A stretch of DNA of 64,000 nt from positions 1 to 64,000 of the forward strand of contig JAXHVL010000136.1 in the NCBI GenBank assembly GCA_034189225.1, read 5' to 3'. The DNA comes from JAXHTY01 sp034189225. Its GTDB lineage: Bacteria > Desulfobacterota > Desulfobacteria > Desulfobacterales > Desulfosudaceae. Positions 1 to 8,980 of this stretch are shown in pieces (within the stretch, counting starts at the first letter, position 1; the number at the start of each line of letters is the position of its first letter). The notes beneath the pieces were generated by a model. The model was not told the origin of the DNA, ran no database searches, and saw nothing but the letters and a program-made list of their open reading frames with translations. Both the position numbers and the translations under genes were made by a program.

Positions 1-2136
1 ATCATATTTATTCAGACAACCGAGCCTGTCCGACCCGGAAGAAAATTTCCAAGGCGACACCGGGTTAAACAGCGCCGATTTTTTTATGAATACAAAACTG
101 TCTGTTAAGGAAACGGCATTGGGGTTAGAGTTGCAAAGAACAAAAACGATGGTTTCAACAACAGCGGCTTTGAAGACGGGATATCTATAATTTGTGATCT
201 TTATAATTTGATGATTCAAGATCAGTTTTCTTAATGCTTGGTAGTACTCTTGGGTTAACAAAGTATTAGGAACAATGAAACTAAAATAACCCTTTTTGAT
301 TAAGATGGAAGTCAATACTTTTTCAATAAACAAACCGAACGTATTCAGTCTTCCCATCGAAGAAGAATATCGGCTTGCTAAATATGAGCTAACCGTTTCA
401 TTATAATAGTCGGCCATTGAAAGCTGAATATACGGCGGATTCCCGATCACGGCGTCAAAGCCGCCGTCGGCCATGATGTCGGGAAATTCGGTCTGCCAGT
501 CAAAGGCGTTGATCCGGAACATCTCCTCTTCATCCAGCAGGCTCATCTGCTGCTGGTCGTAAAAATCCGGGCCGATCAGGGAGTTGCCGCACTTGATATT
601 ATCGCCCAGGTCCGGCAGGACCCGTTCCTGGAACAGGGCCAACTGCTTGCCGATACTCTGTTCATCCTCGCCTTCCAGGACTTTCAGCAGCAAGGACAAT
701 TTGGTCACTTCCACGGCCTGCTGGTCGATGTCCACGCCGTAAATATTGTTGAGTAGAATTCTTTTGCGCTCGTCCGTGGTCAGACGCCATTCCCCGTGCC
801 GGGACTGATACAGGGCCGGGGTCCTGCCTTTGGCCCATTTTTCCGGGCCATCGGCCAGGTACTGATCCCGGTGCCAGTCCAGCAGGAACTGGTACGCCCC
901 GATTAAAAAAGATCCCGAACCGCAGGCCGGGTCGCAGATTTTCAGCTTGCTCACCCCGCCACGGGGCCCGGGCCTTTTGCCCTCCACCAGTTTGCCCACG
1001 GTCTGGCGGACAATATAGTCCACGATATAGGTGGGAGTATAATAGACGCCGCCGGCCTTGCGGACTTCCGGTTTTTCCTCGATTTTGGCCTGGTGTTTGG
1101 GGGTCAGGCGGATCACCCGGCCCAGAAACCGCTCATATACCTGGCCCAGAATATCGGCCGGCAGAACGGAAAACTCATAGGGGCTGTCCGGATAATAGAG
1201 GTGGCGGAAGATGTCTTTTAAGACCGCGTCGTCAATGGCCAGATCGGGCGTGAGCTGGTCGCAGTGCTCCCGGCCCTTTTCCTTTTTAAAATGAAACAGG
1301 CCGGAGTTGTATTTGGCGTCAGCCTGGCGGAACAGCTCAAACAGCCGGGTATAACAATTTTCCCCGTTTTGCAGGGCCATCAGGCGGCCGGGATCTTCAA
1401 TGCCACGGTCCTCGCAGATGCGCAGAAAGACGATGCGGTCAATGGTGCGCTGCACGGCAAAGTTGAGTTCCCTCTGGGACAATTCGGAATTTCTCAGGGC
1501 GATATTTCTGGCCAGCAGATCGCGCCAGCGTTCAATCTCCTGCAAAAAGGCGGCATCCACTTCCGCGGTGCCCCGCTTGCCCTTGCCGGAGTCCACATAT
1601 TTGTCAAAGGAGCCTTTTAAAACGGCCTGGCGGGAAAAGATTGCGGCGATCTCGTCCCATTTGTCGATGTAGTCGGTGTATTTGAGATAGAGGATGCGGG
1701 CGGCCGGGGCCTTGTCGGTTTTGGCGGGTTTTACCCGGCAGTCGTAGACGGAAAACTCCTCAAAATCGGTCAGGATGCTCAGGGGCAGCTTGGCGGTCCA
1801 GCCGTAGCGGCGCAGCTGAAAGGCGGGATGGATGTCTTCTTTGATGTTGACGGAGGGTTTTTTGGCTTCCAGGAAGAACTTGCGGGTGCCGCCCACGCGA
1901 AAGCAATAGTCCGGGGCCTTCGTAACGCCGCCCACCTTGATGGCGTCTTCGTGGATGACATCTTTGTACGCCTCGGCATAGCCCTGTTTGTTGCTGACAT
2001 CCCAGCCCAGCTCTTCGAAAAAGGGATCGATAAACTCCCGGCGCAACTGGGTTTCGTTGTAAGTGCCTTTTTTGTAGGCCTCCAGATGGGAAGCAAAGGT
2101 TTCCACCAGATTTTTAATCGTGTCCGACGCCGCCAT
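1..2136 (-). CDS. Type IIG restriction-modification enzyme, partial at window edge
   Basis: The frame is open from an ATG at 2136 to base 1, so only the first 712 residues are present. It would cut and N6-adenine-methylate DNA with one polypeptide. The N-terminal part carries a PD-(D/E)xK-like nuclease signature (PDY followed by FLEAKKP, near residues 75-95). The centre has the SAM-binding motif DPACGSGSFL and further on the adenine-methylase catalytic motif NPPY. This nuclease-helical-methylase order is that of Eco57I-like type IIG enzymes; the target-recognition domain lies beyond the window. A modest AAGGGG lies about 10 bases before the start. Next to a Fic gene and a type I remnant it reads as part of a defence island. 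Family certain, activity and specificity unknown. Confidence 0.85.
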   Translation of the reverse strand, partial: MAASDTIKNLVETFASHLEAYKKGTYNETQLRREFIDPFFEELGWDVSNKQGYAEAYKDVIHEDAIKVGGVTKAPDYCFRVGGTRKFFLEAKKPSVNIKEDIHPAFQLRRYGWTAKLPLSILTDFEEFSVYDCRVKPAKTDKAPAARILYLKYTDYIDKWDEIAAIFSRQAVLKGSFDKYVDSGKGKRGTAEVDAAFLQEIERWRDLLARNIALRNSELSQRELNFAVQRTIDRIVFLRICEDRGIEDPGRLMALQNGENCYTRLFELFRQADAKYNSGLFHFKKEKGREHCDQLTPDLAIDDAVLKDIFRHLYYPDSPYEFSVLPADILGQVYERFLGRVIRLTPKHQAKIEEKPEVRKAGGVYYTPTYIVDYIVRQTVGKLVEGKRPGPRGGVSKLKICDPACGSGSFLIGAYQFLLDWHRDQYLADGPEKWAKGRTPALYQSRHGEWRLTTDERKRILLNNIYGVDIDQQAVEVTKLSLLLKVLEGEDEQSIGKQLALFQERVLPDLGDNIKCGNSLIGPDFYDQQQMSLLDEEEMFRINAFDWQTEFPDIMADGGFDAVIGNPPYIQLSMADYYNETVSSYLASRYSSSMGRLNTFGLFIEKVLTSILIKKGYFSFIVPNTLLTQEYYQALRKLILNHQIIKITNYRYPVFKAAVVETIVFVLCNSNPNAVSLTDSFVFIKKSALFNPVSPWKFSSGSDRLGCLNKYD

Positions 2137-2183
2137 AACCGAGAATACCCCTTGCCTTTCCGTGGTCCCTGATATTGGCAGGA

Positions 2184-2245
2184 TATGCACTGCCGCAGTG
2201 CATAATTTCAAAATATGCACTGATTTTTTAAAAATCAGTGCATAT
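2184..2245. repeat. Two tandem perfect palindromes sharing a TATGCACTG core
   Basis: 2184-2204 is a 10-bp perfect inverted repeat (TATGCACTGC, one-base centre). 2213-2245 is a 16-bp perfect inverted repeat (arms beginning ATATGCACTG) with a one-base centre and A/T-rich middle. Both contain TATGCACTG. The second overlaps the last codons and stop of the Fic gene. It could end transcription on both strands or be a protein-binding or recombination site. Confidence 0.6.
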
Positions 2246-3335
2246 CATAATAATTTTCAAATAAATCAAATAGTTGAGTATTGATATACAAAACGCTTCT
2301 TCCCGCCTTTTTACTTTTCAAAATCCCTATTGATTCCAACTCCTTAAGATATCGTGCCGCCACGTTGCGGGAGGCAATGCCCCGTTCCACCAGGTCGTCG
2401 ATTCTCGTATACACATGAACAAACAAGGTTTCCACCAGTTCGTGGGAATAGATTTTCGACCGTTGTTCCTGAATGGTTTTCCGAACGCCTTCCATCAGGG
2501 CCACAATGGCCTTGCTTAAATCCAGGGTGGCTTCAGCGGTCTTTTCCACCGCGGTCAGCATGAAACAGATCCATTCCTCCCAGACCTCTTCGGTCGTGAC
2601 CCGTCGCAGCAGCCGGTAATAATCGGTTTTATGTTCAATGATATAGCGGCTTAAATACAGCAGGGGATCGGACAGCAGTTCCTTCATGACCAGATAAAGC
2701 ACGTTGATGATACGGCCGGTTCTGCCGTTGCCGTCATAAAAGGGATGAATGGACTCAAACTGATAATGAATCACCGCCAGCTTGACCAACGGGTGCAGAT
2801 CATCTTCTTCCGCATGGATATAGACTTCCAGGTTGGCCAGCAGGTCCCGGATTACCGTTTCATTTTCCGGCGGGGTATACATTACCTCGCCGGTCCGGTC
2901 GTTCACCAGTTTGGTGCCGGGCAGCTTGCGGATTCCCGCCCGGCTCTGTTCCAGGGCCTCCTGCACGGCCAGAATGATATTGGTGGTCAACAGGCCGCGG
3001 GCTTTGACCCGGTCAAAGCCCAGGTAAAGCGCACGGCGGTAATTCAAAACCTCCTTCACCGCCGGTTCCATCGCCGTTTGATCTGTCGCCATGGCTTGAT
3101 ACAGTTGGTCATGGGTGGTGACGATATTTTCGATCTCCGAGCTGTCCTTGGCCTCCTGCAAAACAATGGAGTTGATGATAATGGATTTGTTGGGCAGCAG
3201 TTCGGCATATCCCTTTAACTCGCCCAGGGATTGATTGGCGGCCACCAGGCACTTTAACACCCGCTTTGTTTCCAAATCCGCTTTGGGCGGCAGCAGAGGC
3301 AGGTCGTTGTATGGCTGTTGCGGGTCAAAGCTCAT
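2235..3335 (-). CDS. Fic family protein (class II, AMP-transferase-like)
   Basis: 366 residues. Fic proteins usually transfer AMP from ATP to hydroxyl groups of target proteins. The catalytic motif HPFYDGNGRTGR spans residues 197-208 with the key His197, so it looks active. An inhibitory helix motif S-S-E-I-E-N at 65-70, with Glu69, precedes the Fic core; this placement defines class II Fic enzymes, which self-inhibit. The C-terminal hundred residues resemble a winged helix, typical of the Fic/DUF4172-like chromosomal members. The start at 3335 lies 11 bases inside the upstream HsdR remnant, so transcription may come from that gene's old promoter. The target protein cannot be read from sequence. 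Confidence 0.85.
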   Translation of the reverse strand: MSFDPQQPYNDLPLLPPKADLETKRVLKCLVAANQSLGELKGYAELLPNKSIIINSIVLQEAKDSSEIENIVTTHDQLYQAMATDQTAMEPAVKEVLNYRRALYLGFDRVKARGLLTTNIILAVQEALEQSRAGIRKLPGTKLVNDRTGEVMYTPPENETVIRDLLANLEVYIHAEEDDLHPLVKLAVIHYQFESIHPFYDGNGRTGRIINVLYLVMKELLSDPLLYLSRYIIEHKTDYYRLLRRVTTEEVWEEWICFMLTAVEKTAEATLDLSKAIVALMEGVRKTIQEQRSKIYSHELVETLFVHVYTRIDDLVERGIASRNVAARYLKELESIGILKSKKAGRSVLYINTQLFDLFENYYDMH

Positions 3336-3558
3336 GACCGGGGCTCCTCAAAATCAAAGGCCTGACTGAGGATGGCGGCCGGCCTTCGCCCACCGGCACA
3401 CAGAGCAGATAATCGGTGCGGCCCTTTCGTTTGCTGGGAACACCGTCGATGATATCCACTCCTCCGGGCGTCGTTTCCGTGTGGATCAAAGCTTCGCTCC
3501 ACCCAAGATCAAAAAGCACCGGATCAATCCAGTTCGGTTCGGGTCTGTTTTTCATCAC
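3325..3558 (-). pseudogene. Remnant of a type I restriction HsdR-like N-terminus
   Basis: A 77-residue frame (GTG at 3558, or ATG at 3555). Residues up to about 62 (W-I-D-P-V-L-F-D-L-G-W, then K-G-R-T-D-Y-L-L-C) resemble the start of HsdR/DEAD-helicase restriction subunits, whose nuclease domain begins with this kind of GRTDYLL segment. The similarity breaks off just before the expected E-x-K catalytic pair and the frame runs straight into the fic start. A full subunit is around a thousand residues, so nearly all of the gene has been deleted. Identification is from memory of the motif and should be treated as likely rather than proven. Confidence 0.5.
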
Positions 3559-3823
3559 GCGGCACAGGGCAATACCTCACTTCTGAAGTTCCACAGGCGG
3601 TCGCCGAAAAAACGACCTCCGGATTTATTTTCCATAACCGTTTGCATATTCCGGCCCACGCCCTCCCAGTTTCCAAACCACTATAGCCCTGCTGCGCTTA
3701 TCTGTCAAACCTTCCCGTTTCCTTACATAATCGGGGTGGCCGCATTTTGTGAATGACAGAGAGGTTATGCCGTTCTTGCAACAGCTTGACAGGTAAGTCA
3801 GAATCGGCTAATTTTATTATACC

Positions 3824-4012
3824 ATGTGGATGATTTTAAAAGGATTTTTCGGTTTTGCGCTTATGGCCGGTGCCATTGATGCCTTTCACCCTGACGTTAT
3901 GGGCATCTTCATCCCTTTGACAGGATTCTGCTGGGGGTTGGGGCTGGTTTTGAATATGCTGACGGATATATTGAATGGTGCCACCCGTTTCATTGCCGCT
4001 ATACGCCAATAA
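3824..4012 (+). CDS. Possible small hydrophobic protein (weak)
   Basis: 62 codons starting ATG at 3824. The predicted product has two hydrophobic stretches (residues about 4-17 and 27-46) separated by a short polar turn, as in a two-pass membrane peptide. There is no recognisable Shine-Dalgarno sequence before it, and I recognise no family. It could equally be a chance frame in a gene-poor region. Confidence 0.2.
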   Translation: MWMILKGFFGFALMAGAIDAFHPDVMGIFIPLTGFCWGLGLVLNMLTDILNGATRFIAAIRQ

Positions 4013-4296
4013 GGGACTTTTAAAACAAATCATACGCGGGGACGACGGGCCGGGACTAAGCGGTGCGTCTATGGCCTGTCCGATGTCGATACGGACAGGG
4101 TGACGGGCGTACACAGCACGATCCGGAAAGATCGACCACCGTCCCCGCTTTTTGAATTCACACCACACCGGTCCTTCCCCTCCACCGTCCGGCATAAAAA
4201 AGGCAGCTTGCGAAGAGCCCGGAATGATTACATTGGAAAAATCCGGCTTAATACACTAAGGGCAGAGATGCTGTTACAACCGATGTCTGCATTCAG

Positions 4297-4373
4297 CCTT
4301 CCTGCACTTCATGTTCTTCATGGTAATTGAAACCTGATGAATTTAACCATGAAGGACATGAAACGCAGGAAGA
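4297..4373. repeat. Dispersed palindrome built of CATGAAG-type nonamers
   Basis: Left arm contains CTTCATGTTCTTCATGGTAA, right arm AACCATGAAGGACATGAAA, around a short centre with CCTGATG. A very similar element, also with CCTGATG in its centre, lies at 50491-50568. The arms are built of 9-base units. Confidence 0.7.
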
Positions 4374-4523
4374 ACATACATCACCAAATTTATGTCCCAG
4401 CGTACTTCACTCGTTCCCGAGTTCAGCGTTGGAACGAAGGGGCGCTTTCATCTATGTTATAAACCCCTTCGTTAAGTTAATGACATTGATGAACAAAATT
4501 GAGTATCAAGTCATATGACCGGA

Positions 4524-6446
4524 CTAACGCTTTTGTTCCTGGGAAAGCTGGTTTTCCATATGATAGAGGCTCAATGCGCGATAGCTGAAGTTGAGGCGCA
4601 TGGCCGCCGCGGCCGTTTCCAAATTCCGGGTGTGCCATAAGGTTTTCAGCGCCTTGATCCATATGGTGCGATAGGCATAGGTTTTTGACACGCAATAACG
4701 AAACGTGCGGATGAACTCCTCCCGTTCCATGTTCAGGGGGACGTGGGTGAGTTCATAAAAATTATACTTCTCCCAGTCTTCGGGGTAATCGGTATAGATG
4801 ATCCGGCCTTCTGCCTTGAGTTGTTTAAACACTTGGGTTTCGGGAAACGCCGTCATTTTGCTCTGCTGCATGGCGTCGATCCGATTCGTTCGCACAAATT
4901 CAGCCCGTTTCAGCATTTTCTCTCTGGTATCATAGTCGCTTCCGTAAATAAACGCCCCGATCACACCGATGCCCGCGCGATTGATGTTCTTCAGCGCCTT
5001 TGAATAATCCACTTTCAGCGCAAAATGCTTGTCCATCTGTTTCAGTTCTTCACGATCAATGAACTCCAGGCCGATGAACAACAGCAAGCATCCGCTTCTG
5101 GCCGCCCACTTCAAAAGCTCGGGCTTGTTGCCGATATCGATGGTGGTCTGGGTGATCCAACGCTTGTAGATTTTTCTATCCACCATCCCCTTGAAAAGAT
5201 CCAATGCTCTTTGTTCCGAAGCCTTGCTGTAGCCGATGAGATTATCGTCAATAAAAAAAAGATACCGGTTGGGAATGGTTTCCAGTTCATCCAGAATTTC
5301 ATTTACCGGTCGCTCCCGGTACCGGTGGCCGTTAAACGCGGTCACGGAACAGTATTTGCAGTTCCAGGGACACCCCCGGGAGGTCTGGATAGAGCTGGAA
5401 ACATAGCGACTGTCAAAAATGGACCGATCCGGTTGGGGCATGTTTTTCAGTTCCGGCCACGTGCCTTCATAAACCCGCTTCAGATTCCCATCCAGAAAAT
5501 CCCGCAAAACATCGGCCCATACATCTTCCGCCTCTCCCCGCACCACACAGTCCACATAATTCAATGCCTCATCGGTGCACATGGTGGCATGGATGCCGCC
5601 CATGACCACGGGCGTCCCATTTTCCCGGTAAAGCGCGGCGATCTCATAGGCCCGGTTGGCATAGGCCGTAAACGCGGTAATGGCCACCAGGTCAGCATCT
5701 TCATAAACGAAAGGTTCAAACTGTTCGTCCAGAAAAGAAATGTGGAACTGGTCCCTGGGGGTTAAACCGGCCAGAATGGCCATGGCCAGCGGGGGATTGA
5801 CGGAATAACTCCGGACCGTAAGTCCGGCAATCAGTTCATTAATCGGATAAATCAACAACAATTTCTTTTTTTTCTGCGCGGCATCCTGTTCCTGCGCAAC
5901 CTTTTTACGGGCGATCTCCCGTTTCAACCCCCTTTTCAAATCCTTTATAACAATGAAAGCGCCAAGCAGCATCGTGGCAATCATGAATATTAACCAGACA
6001 ACCAAGGGTTTGACCACCTGCGGTTCTGTGATATCACCAAAAAAAAACAGGTTGGTGAAATTGACGACCAAAAGCCCGAAAACCGGCGCCAGGTAGGGAG
6101 TGTTTTCTGAGTATTTGACAATGGGTTCCCAATAGGTGAGCACTGCCAGAACGGTAAACAGGTAGATGGCCAAAAAAATAATGTTCAGCTCCGGAAACAT
6201 CCAGTACACAACCCTGTCGCCGATAGGACTGCAAAAAACAGAAACCCTGGAAGGCCCGATAAATGAAATGATTTGGCTTGCAAAAGCGGTGGTCAGAAAG
6301 ATATAAACCAGCAGGGGAACAAAATACCACCATTTTACAGGCTTGCGGTATCGTGACGAAAAGGAGACGGTCCCCCTTTGGAAAATAACCAGCACAACAA
6401 GCAGATACAAGAATACAGAAATCAGAACAATATATTTGTTTGCCAT
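4524..6446 (-). CDS. Membrane-anchored B12-binding radical SAM protein (copy A)
   Basis: 640 residues. About five hydrophobic helices occupy residues 5-23, 40-62, 84-106, 118-138 and 147-168, followed by a Lys-rich linker. A cobalamin-binding Rossmann domain (about 196-320, with the VVMGGIHAT loop but no DxHxxG motif, as usual in this enzyme class) precedes the radical SAM core with CxxxCxxC at Cys359, 363 and 366. Known relatives are class B radical SAM methylases and ring-forming enzymes that pass a methyl group from methylcobalamin. Substrate unknown; the membrane anchor suggests a lipid or membrane-bound substrate (inference). It is divergent from a paralog with the same domain order at 6777-8690. 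No clear Shine-Dalgarno sequence precedes the start. Confidence 0.85.
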   Translation of the reverse strand: MANKYIVLISVFLYLLVVLVIFQRGTVSFSSRYRKPVKWWYFVPLLVYIFLTTAFASQIISFIGPSRVSVFCSPIGDRVVYWMFPELNIIFLAIYLFTVLAVLTYWEPIVKYSENTPYLAPVFGLLVVNFTNLFFFGDITEPQVVKPLVVWLIFMIATMLLGAFIVIKDLKRGLKREIARKKVAQEQDAAQKKKKLLLIYPINELIAGLTVRSYSVNPPLAMAILAGLTPRDQFHISFLDEQFEPFVYEDADLVAITAFTAYANRAYEIAALYRENGTPVVMGGIHATMCTDEALNYVDCVVRGEAEDVWADVLRDFLDGNLKRVYEGTWPELKNMPQPDRSIFDSRYVSSSIQTSRGCPWNCKYCSVTAFNGHRYRERPVNEILDELETIPNRYLFFIDDNLIGYSKASEQRALDLFKGMVDRKIYKRWITQTTIDIGNKPELLKWAARSGCLLLFIGLEFIDREELKQMDKHFALKVDYSKALKNINRAGIGVIGAFIYGSDYDTREKMLKRAEFVRTNRIDAMQQSKMTAFPETQVFKQLKAEGRIIYTDYPEDWEKYNFYELTHVPLNMEREEFIRTFRYCVSKTYAYRTIWIKALKTLWHTRNLETAAAAMRLNFSYRALSLYHMENQLSQEQKR

Positions 6447-6585
6447 TTGGTTATCAACAATTGCAATTGGATATAATTTTTAAAAATATGACCTTTTCAG
6501 GTCAAATTATCATAATAATATGCTATCATGGCGCAGAATAAGGATAACGTCAAGTAAGCAATCTTATTTCATACAAGGTCGCAGA

Positions 6586-6747
6586 ATGGAAAATCTCCTG
6601 CTCTTCATCTTCAAATTTATCCTGCAGATTGTACTGCTGATCGTGGTCAGCGGTATTGCGTCCATCACCTCTTTGTTTATCACGGAATTGATCCTTGACA
6701 TTAAAAACAGGAAGGGTCGAAACATGCCGGACCGGTCTATTCGGTGA
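6586..6747 (+). CDS. Small single-pass or hairpin membrane protein
   Basis: 53 residues from ATG 6586, chosen over the upstream ATG at 6520 because the hydrophobic helix begins directly after it and AAGG lies about 9 bases before. Residues 3-36 form one or two strongly hydrophobic helices, followed by a basic tail (KNRKGR). It lies 29 bases before the plus-strand radical SAM gene, inside the divergent promoter region, so it is probably its operon partner. No family recognised. Confidence 0.5.
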   Translation: MENLLLFIFKFILQIVLLIVVSGIASITSLFITELILDIKNRKGRNMPDRSIR

Positions 6748-6776
6748 TGATTCAACGGGAATAAAGAATAACGGAT

Positions 6777-8690
6777 ATGCTAATATTTATCGCCGAAGTC
6801 GGTTTTTTTATCGCATTTATCCTATGGGGACTTCGAAAAGATGTTGCCTTTACCGCCAGGGGCAGAAAAAAAATAAAATTCATCTACCTGCTGCCGGTTC
6901 TCGCATATATCGTGCTTACCATCCTATTTGCCCGTCCCGTTCTGACTTTTGTGGGGGCCGCCGCAGTCCCCATAATGTATGGTCCTGTCGGCAATTTCAT
7001 GCTGCTGATTGTCTTTCCGGTAATCAACGTGTTTTTCATGCTGACCTGCTTTATCCACATCTGTGTGCTGCTCACCCATTGGGAATGGATTGTCAAGTTC
7101 AATGACCGGTATCTTTACTGCCTGCCTATGATCCTGTTTTTAAGCCTCCTTGCCACTGCCGTCATTCTCAATAACCGGCCCTTGTCCTGGGAAACCCTGA
7201 AGCCGATATGCGTCTGGGTTGCTTTGATGGTCACGACTTATGGCCTTGTCACCTTGATTGTGGTGCATGATCTGAGACAACAGCTCAACAGGGAACTGAC
7301 AGAAAAATCAGCCGCCATAGTGGCCGGGCGGGCGTCCGGCAAAAAAAAACTGCTGCTGATCTATCCCATCAACGACACCGCACTGGGCTACACCGCCCAT
7401 ATGTATCTGCGCTTTCCACCGTTATCTCTGGGCATTTTATCGGCCCTGACACCAAAGGATCAATTCCATGTGGAATTGATCGACGAACAGTTTGAACGAT
7501 TTGTTTACCGTGAGGCCGACCTGGTGGCCATTACGGCGTTTACCGTCTATGCCAAACGGGCCTATGAAATTGCAGCCGTTTACCGTAAAAAGGGCATCCC
7601 CGTTGTGATGGGCGGCATTCACGCGTCCATGGCCACCGAAGAGGCCCGGCAGTATGTGGATTGTATTGTAAAAGGAGAGGCAGAGCATGTCTGGCCCACC
7701 GTGCTCCAGGATTTTCTGAATGGCAAAATGAAACCATTATACGAGGGTACTTACCCCGAACTGAAAAACATGGTCCATCCGGACCGGTCCATTTTTCATC
7801 ACCTGTATGTGTCCAATGCCATACAGACATCCCGGGGGTGTCCCCATAATTGTGACTTTTGTTCGGTGACGCGGTTCAATGGCGGCCGTTATCGGCAGCG
7901 GCCGGTGAACGAAATTCTGGATGAACTGGAAACCTTTCCCAACCGGTATTTCTTCTTTGCCGATGACAACCTGATTGGCTATGGAAGAGCAGCAGAAGAG
8001 CGTGCGCTTGCCCTTTTCAAGGGCATGGTCAAACGAAAAATTGCCAAACGCTGGATCACGCAGACCACCATCGATATCGGCACAAAGCCTGAATTGTTAA
8101 AATGGGCCGCCAGAAGCGGCTGCGCCGTTCTCTTTATCGGTCTGGAATTTATTGATCATGAAAACCTGAGGAGCGTTAACAAAAATTTTGCGGTAAAAGT
8201 GGACTATAAAAAGGCCCTGAAAAACATCAACCGGGCCGGTATCGGTGTGCTGGGCGCGTTTCTTTATGGCAATGACGAGGATACCAGGGAAAAACTGCTT
8301 GAGCGGGCAAAATTTGTGGCAAATGACCGGGTTGATCTCATGCATCAGATGATCCTGACCCCAATTCCAGGCTCAAAGCTGTATACGACAATGGAGCAGG
8401 AAAATCGTATTGTCTGCAACAATTACCCCGATGACTGGGAGTACTATAACGGCTTTTCCCTTATTCATATTCCCCGGAACATGAGCCGAAAGGAATTTCT
8501 GCAAATATACCGGCGCTGCATGGAAAAAACATATGGTTATCACACCCTTTGGCTGAAAGCAATGCGCACACTGTTGCATACCAGACATGCTGAAGTAGCC
8601 ATTGCCGCGCTTCGGGCCAACTTCGGCTTTAGACATTTCACCTTCTCAAACCTGGAAAAACAGGAACGGCGGATGCCGCTCAACGACTGA
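6777..8690 (+). CDS. Membrane-anchored B12-binding radical SAM protein (copy B)
   Basis: 637 residues, closely similar to the divergent copy A along its whole length. It has several N-terminal membrane helices (about 2-18, 36-59, 73-100, 113-131, 142-163), a cobalamin-binding domain (about 190-315, VVMGGIHAS), a radical SAM core with Cys355, 359 and 362, and a C-terminal region that carries the conserved WEYYNGF-like stretch. The two copies differ most in the membrane part and near the C-terminus, so they may act on different substrates or on successive steps. Cobalamin biosynthesis genes lie about 15 kb away. Function beyond the enzyme class cannot be read from the sequence. Confidence 0.85.
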   Translation: MLIFIAEVGFFIAFILWGLRKDVAFTARGRKKIKFIYLLPVLAYIVLTILFARPVLTFVGAAAVPIMYGPVGNFMLLIVFPVINVFFMLTCFIHICVLLTHWEWIVKFNDRYLYCLPMILFLSLLATAVILNNRPLSWETLKPICVWVALMVTTYGLVTLIVVHDLRQQLNRELTEKSAAIVAGRASGKKKLLLIYPINDTALGYTAHMYLRFPPLSLGILSALTPKDQFHVELIDEQFERFVYREADLVAITAFTVYAKRAYEIAAVYRKKGIPVVMGGIHASMATEEARQYVDCIVKGEAEHVWPTVLQDFLNGKMKPLYEGTYPELKNMVHPDRSIFHHLYVSNAIQTSRGCPHNCDFCSVTRFNGGRYRQRPVNEILDELETFPNRYFFFADDNLIGYGRAAEERALALFKGMVKRKIAKRWITQTTIDIGTKPELLKWAARSGCAVLFIGLEFIDHENLRSVNKNFAVKVDYKKALKNINRAGIGVLGAFLYGNDEDTREKLLERAKFVANDRVDLMHQMILTPIPGSKLYTTMEQENRIVCNNYPDDWEYYNGFSLIHIPRNMSRKEFLQIYRRCMEKTYGYHTLWLKAMRTLLHTRHAEVAIAALRANFGFRHFTFSNLEKQERRMPLND

Positions 8691-8980
8691 ACCGGCCATG
8701 CCGCCAGGCAACAGTTTTAAAACCTTTTTTAAGAACACCTTGGAATAAAGTTGACACTACACGAAAAAATTGTTAAAAAAAATAATAGATTAAAGTTATT
8801 TTCCGGGGGGAAACAACAGGCGGAAAGGACACCGGCCGGTCACTGTGCCGAATCCGACTCGAATTACCTTTATACCCCGCCCGAAAACAGAAAGCACGGA
8901 TTGCCGCTTAAGCCGGTCATTTCATGGAATGTTTCATTTAATGTGCATGGGCATACCCGTCTTGTCAGCAGGAAAGCATC

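Larger units (their letters stand above)
3559..4523. other. Gene-poor region between the defence remnant and the radical SAM gene
   Basis: No convincing gene. It holds one weak 62-codon hydrophobic frame (3824-4012), a palindromic nonamer repeat (4297-4373), and short reversed copies of common intergenic motifs around 4390-4450. Several stretches look like decayed mobile or intergenic repeat DNA. Confidence 0.5.
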
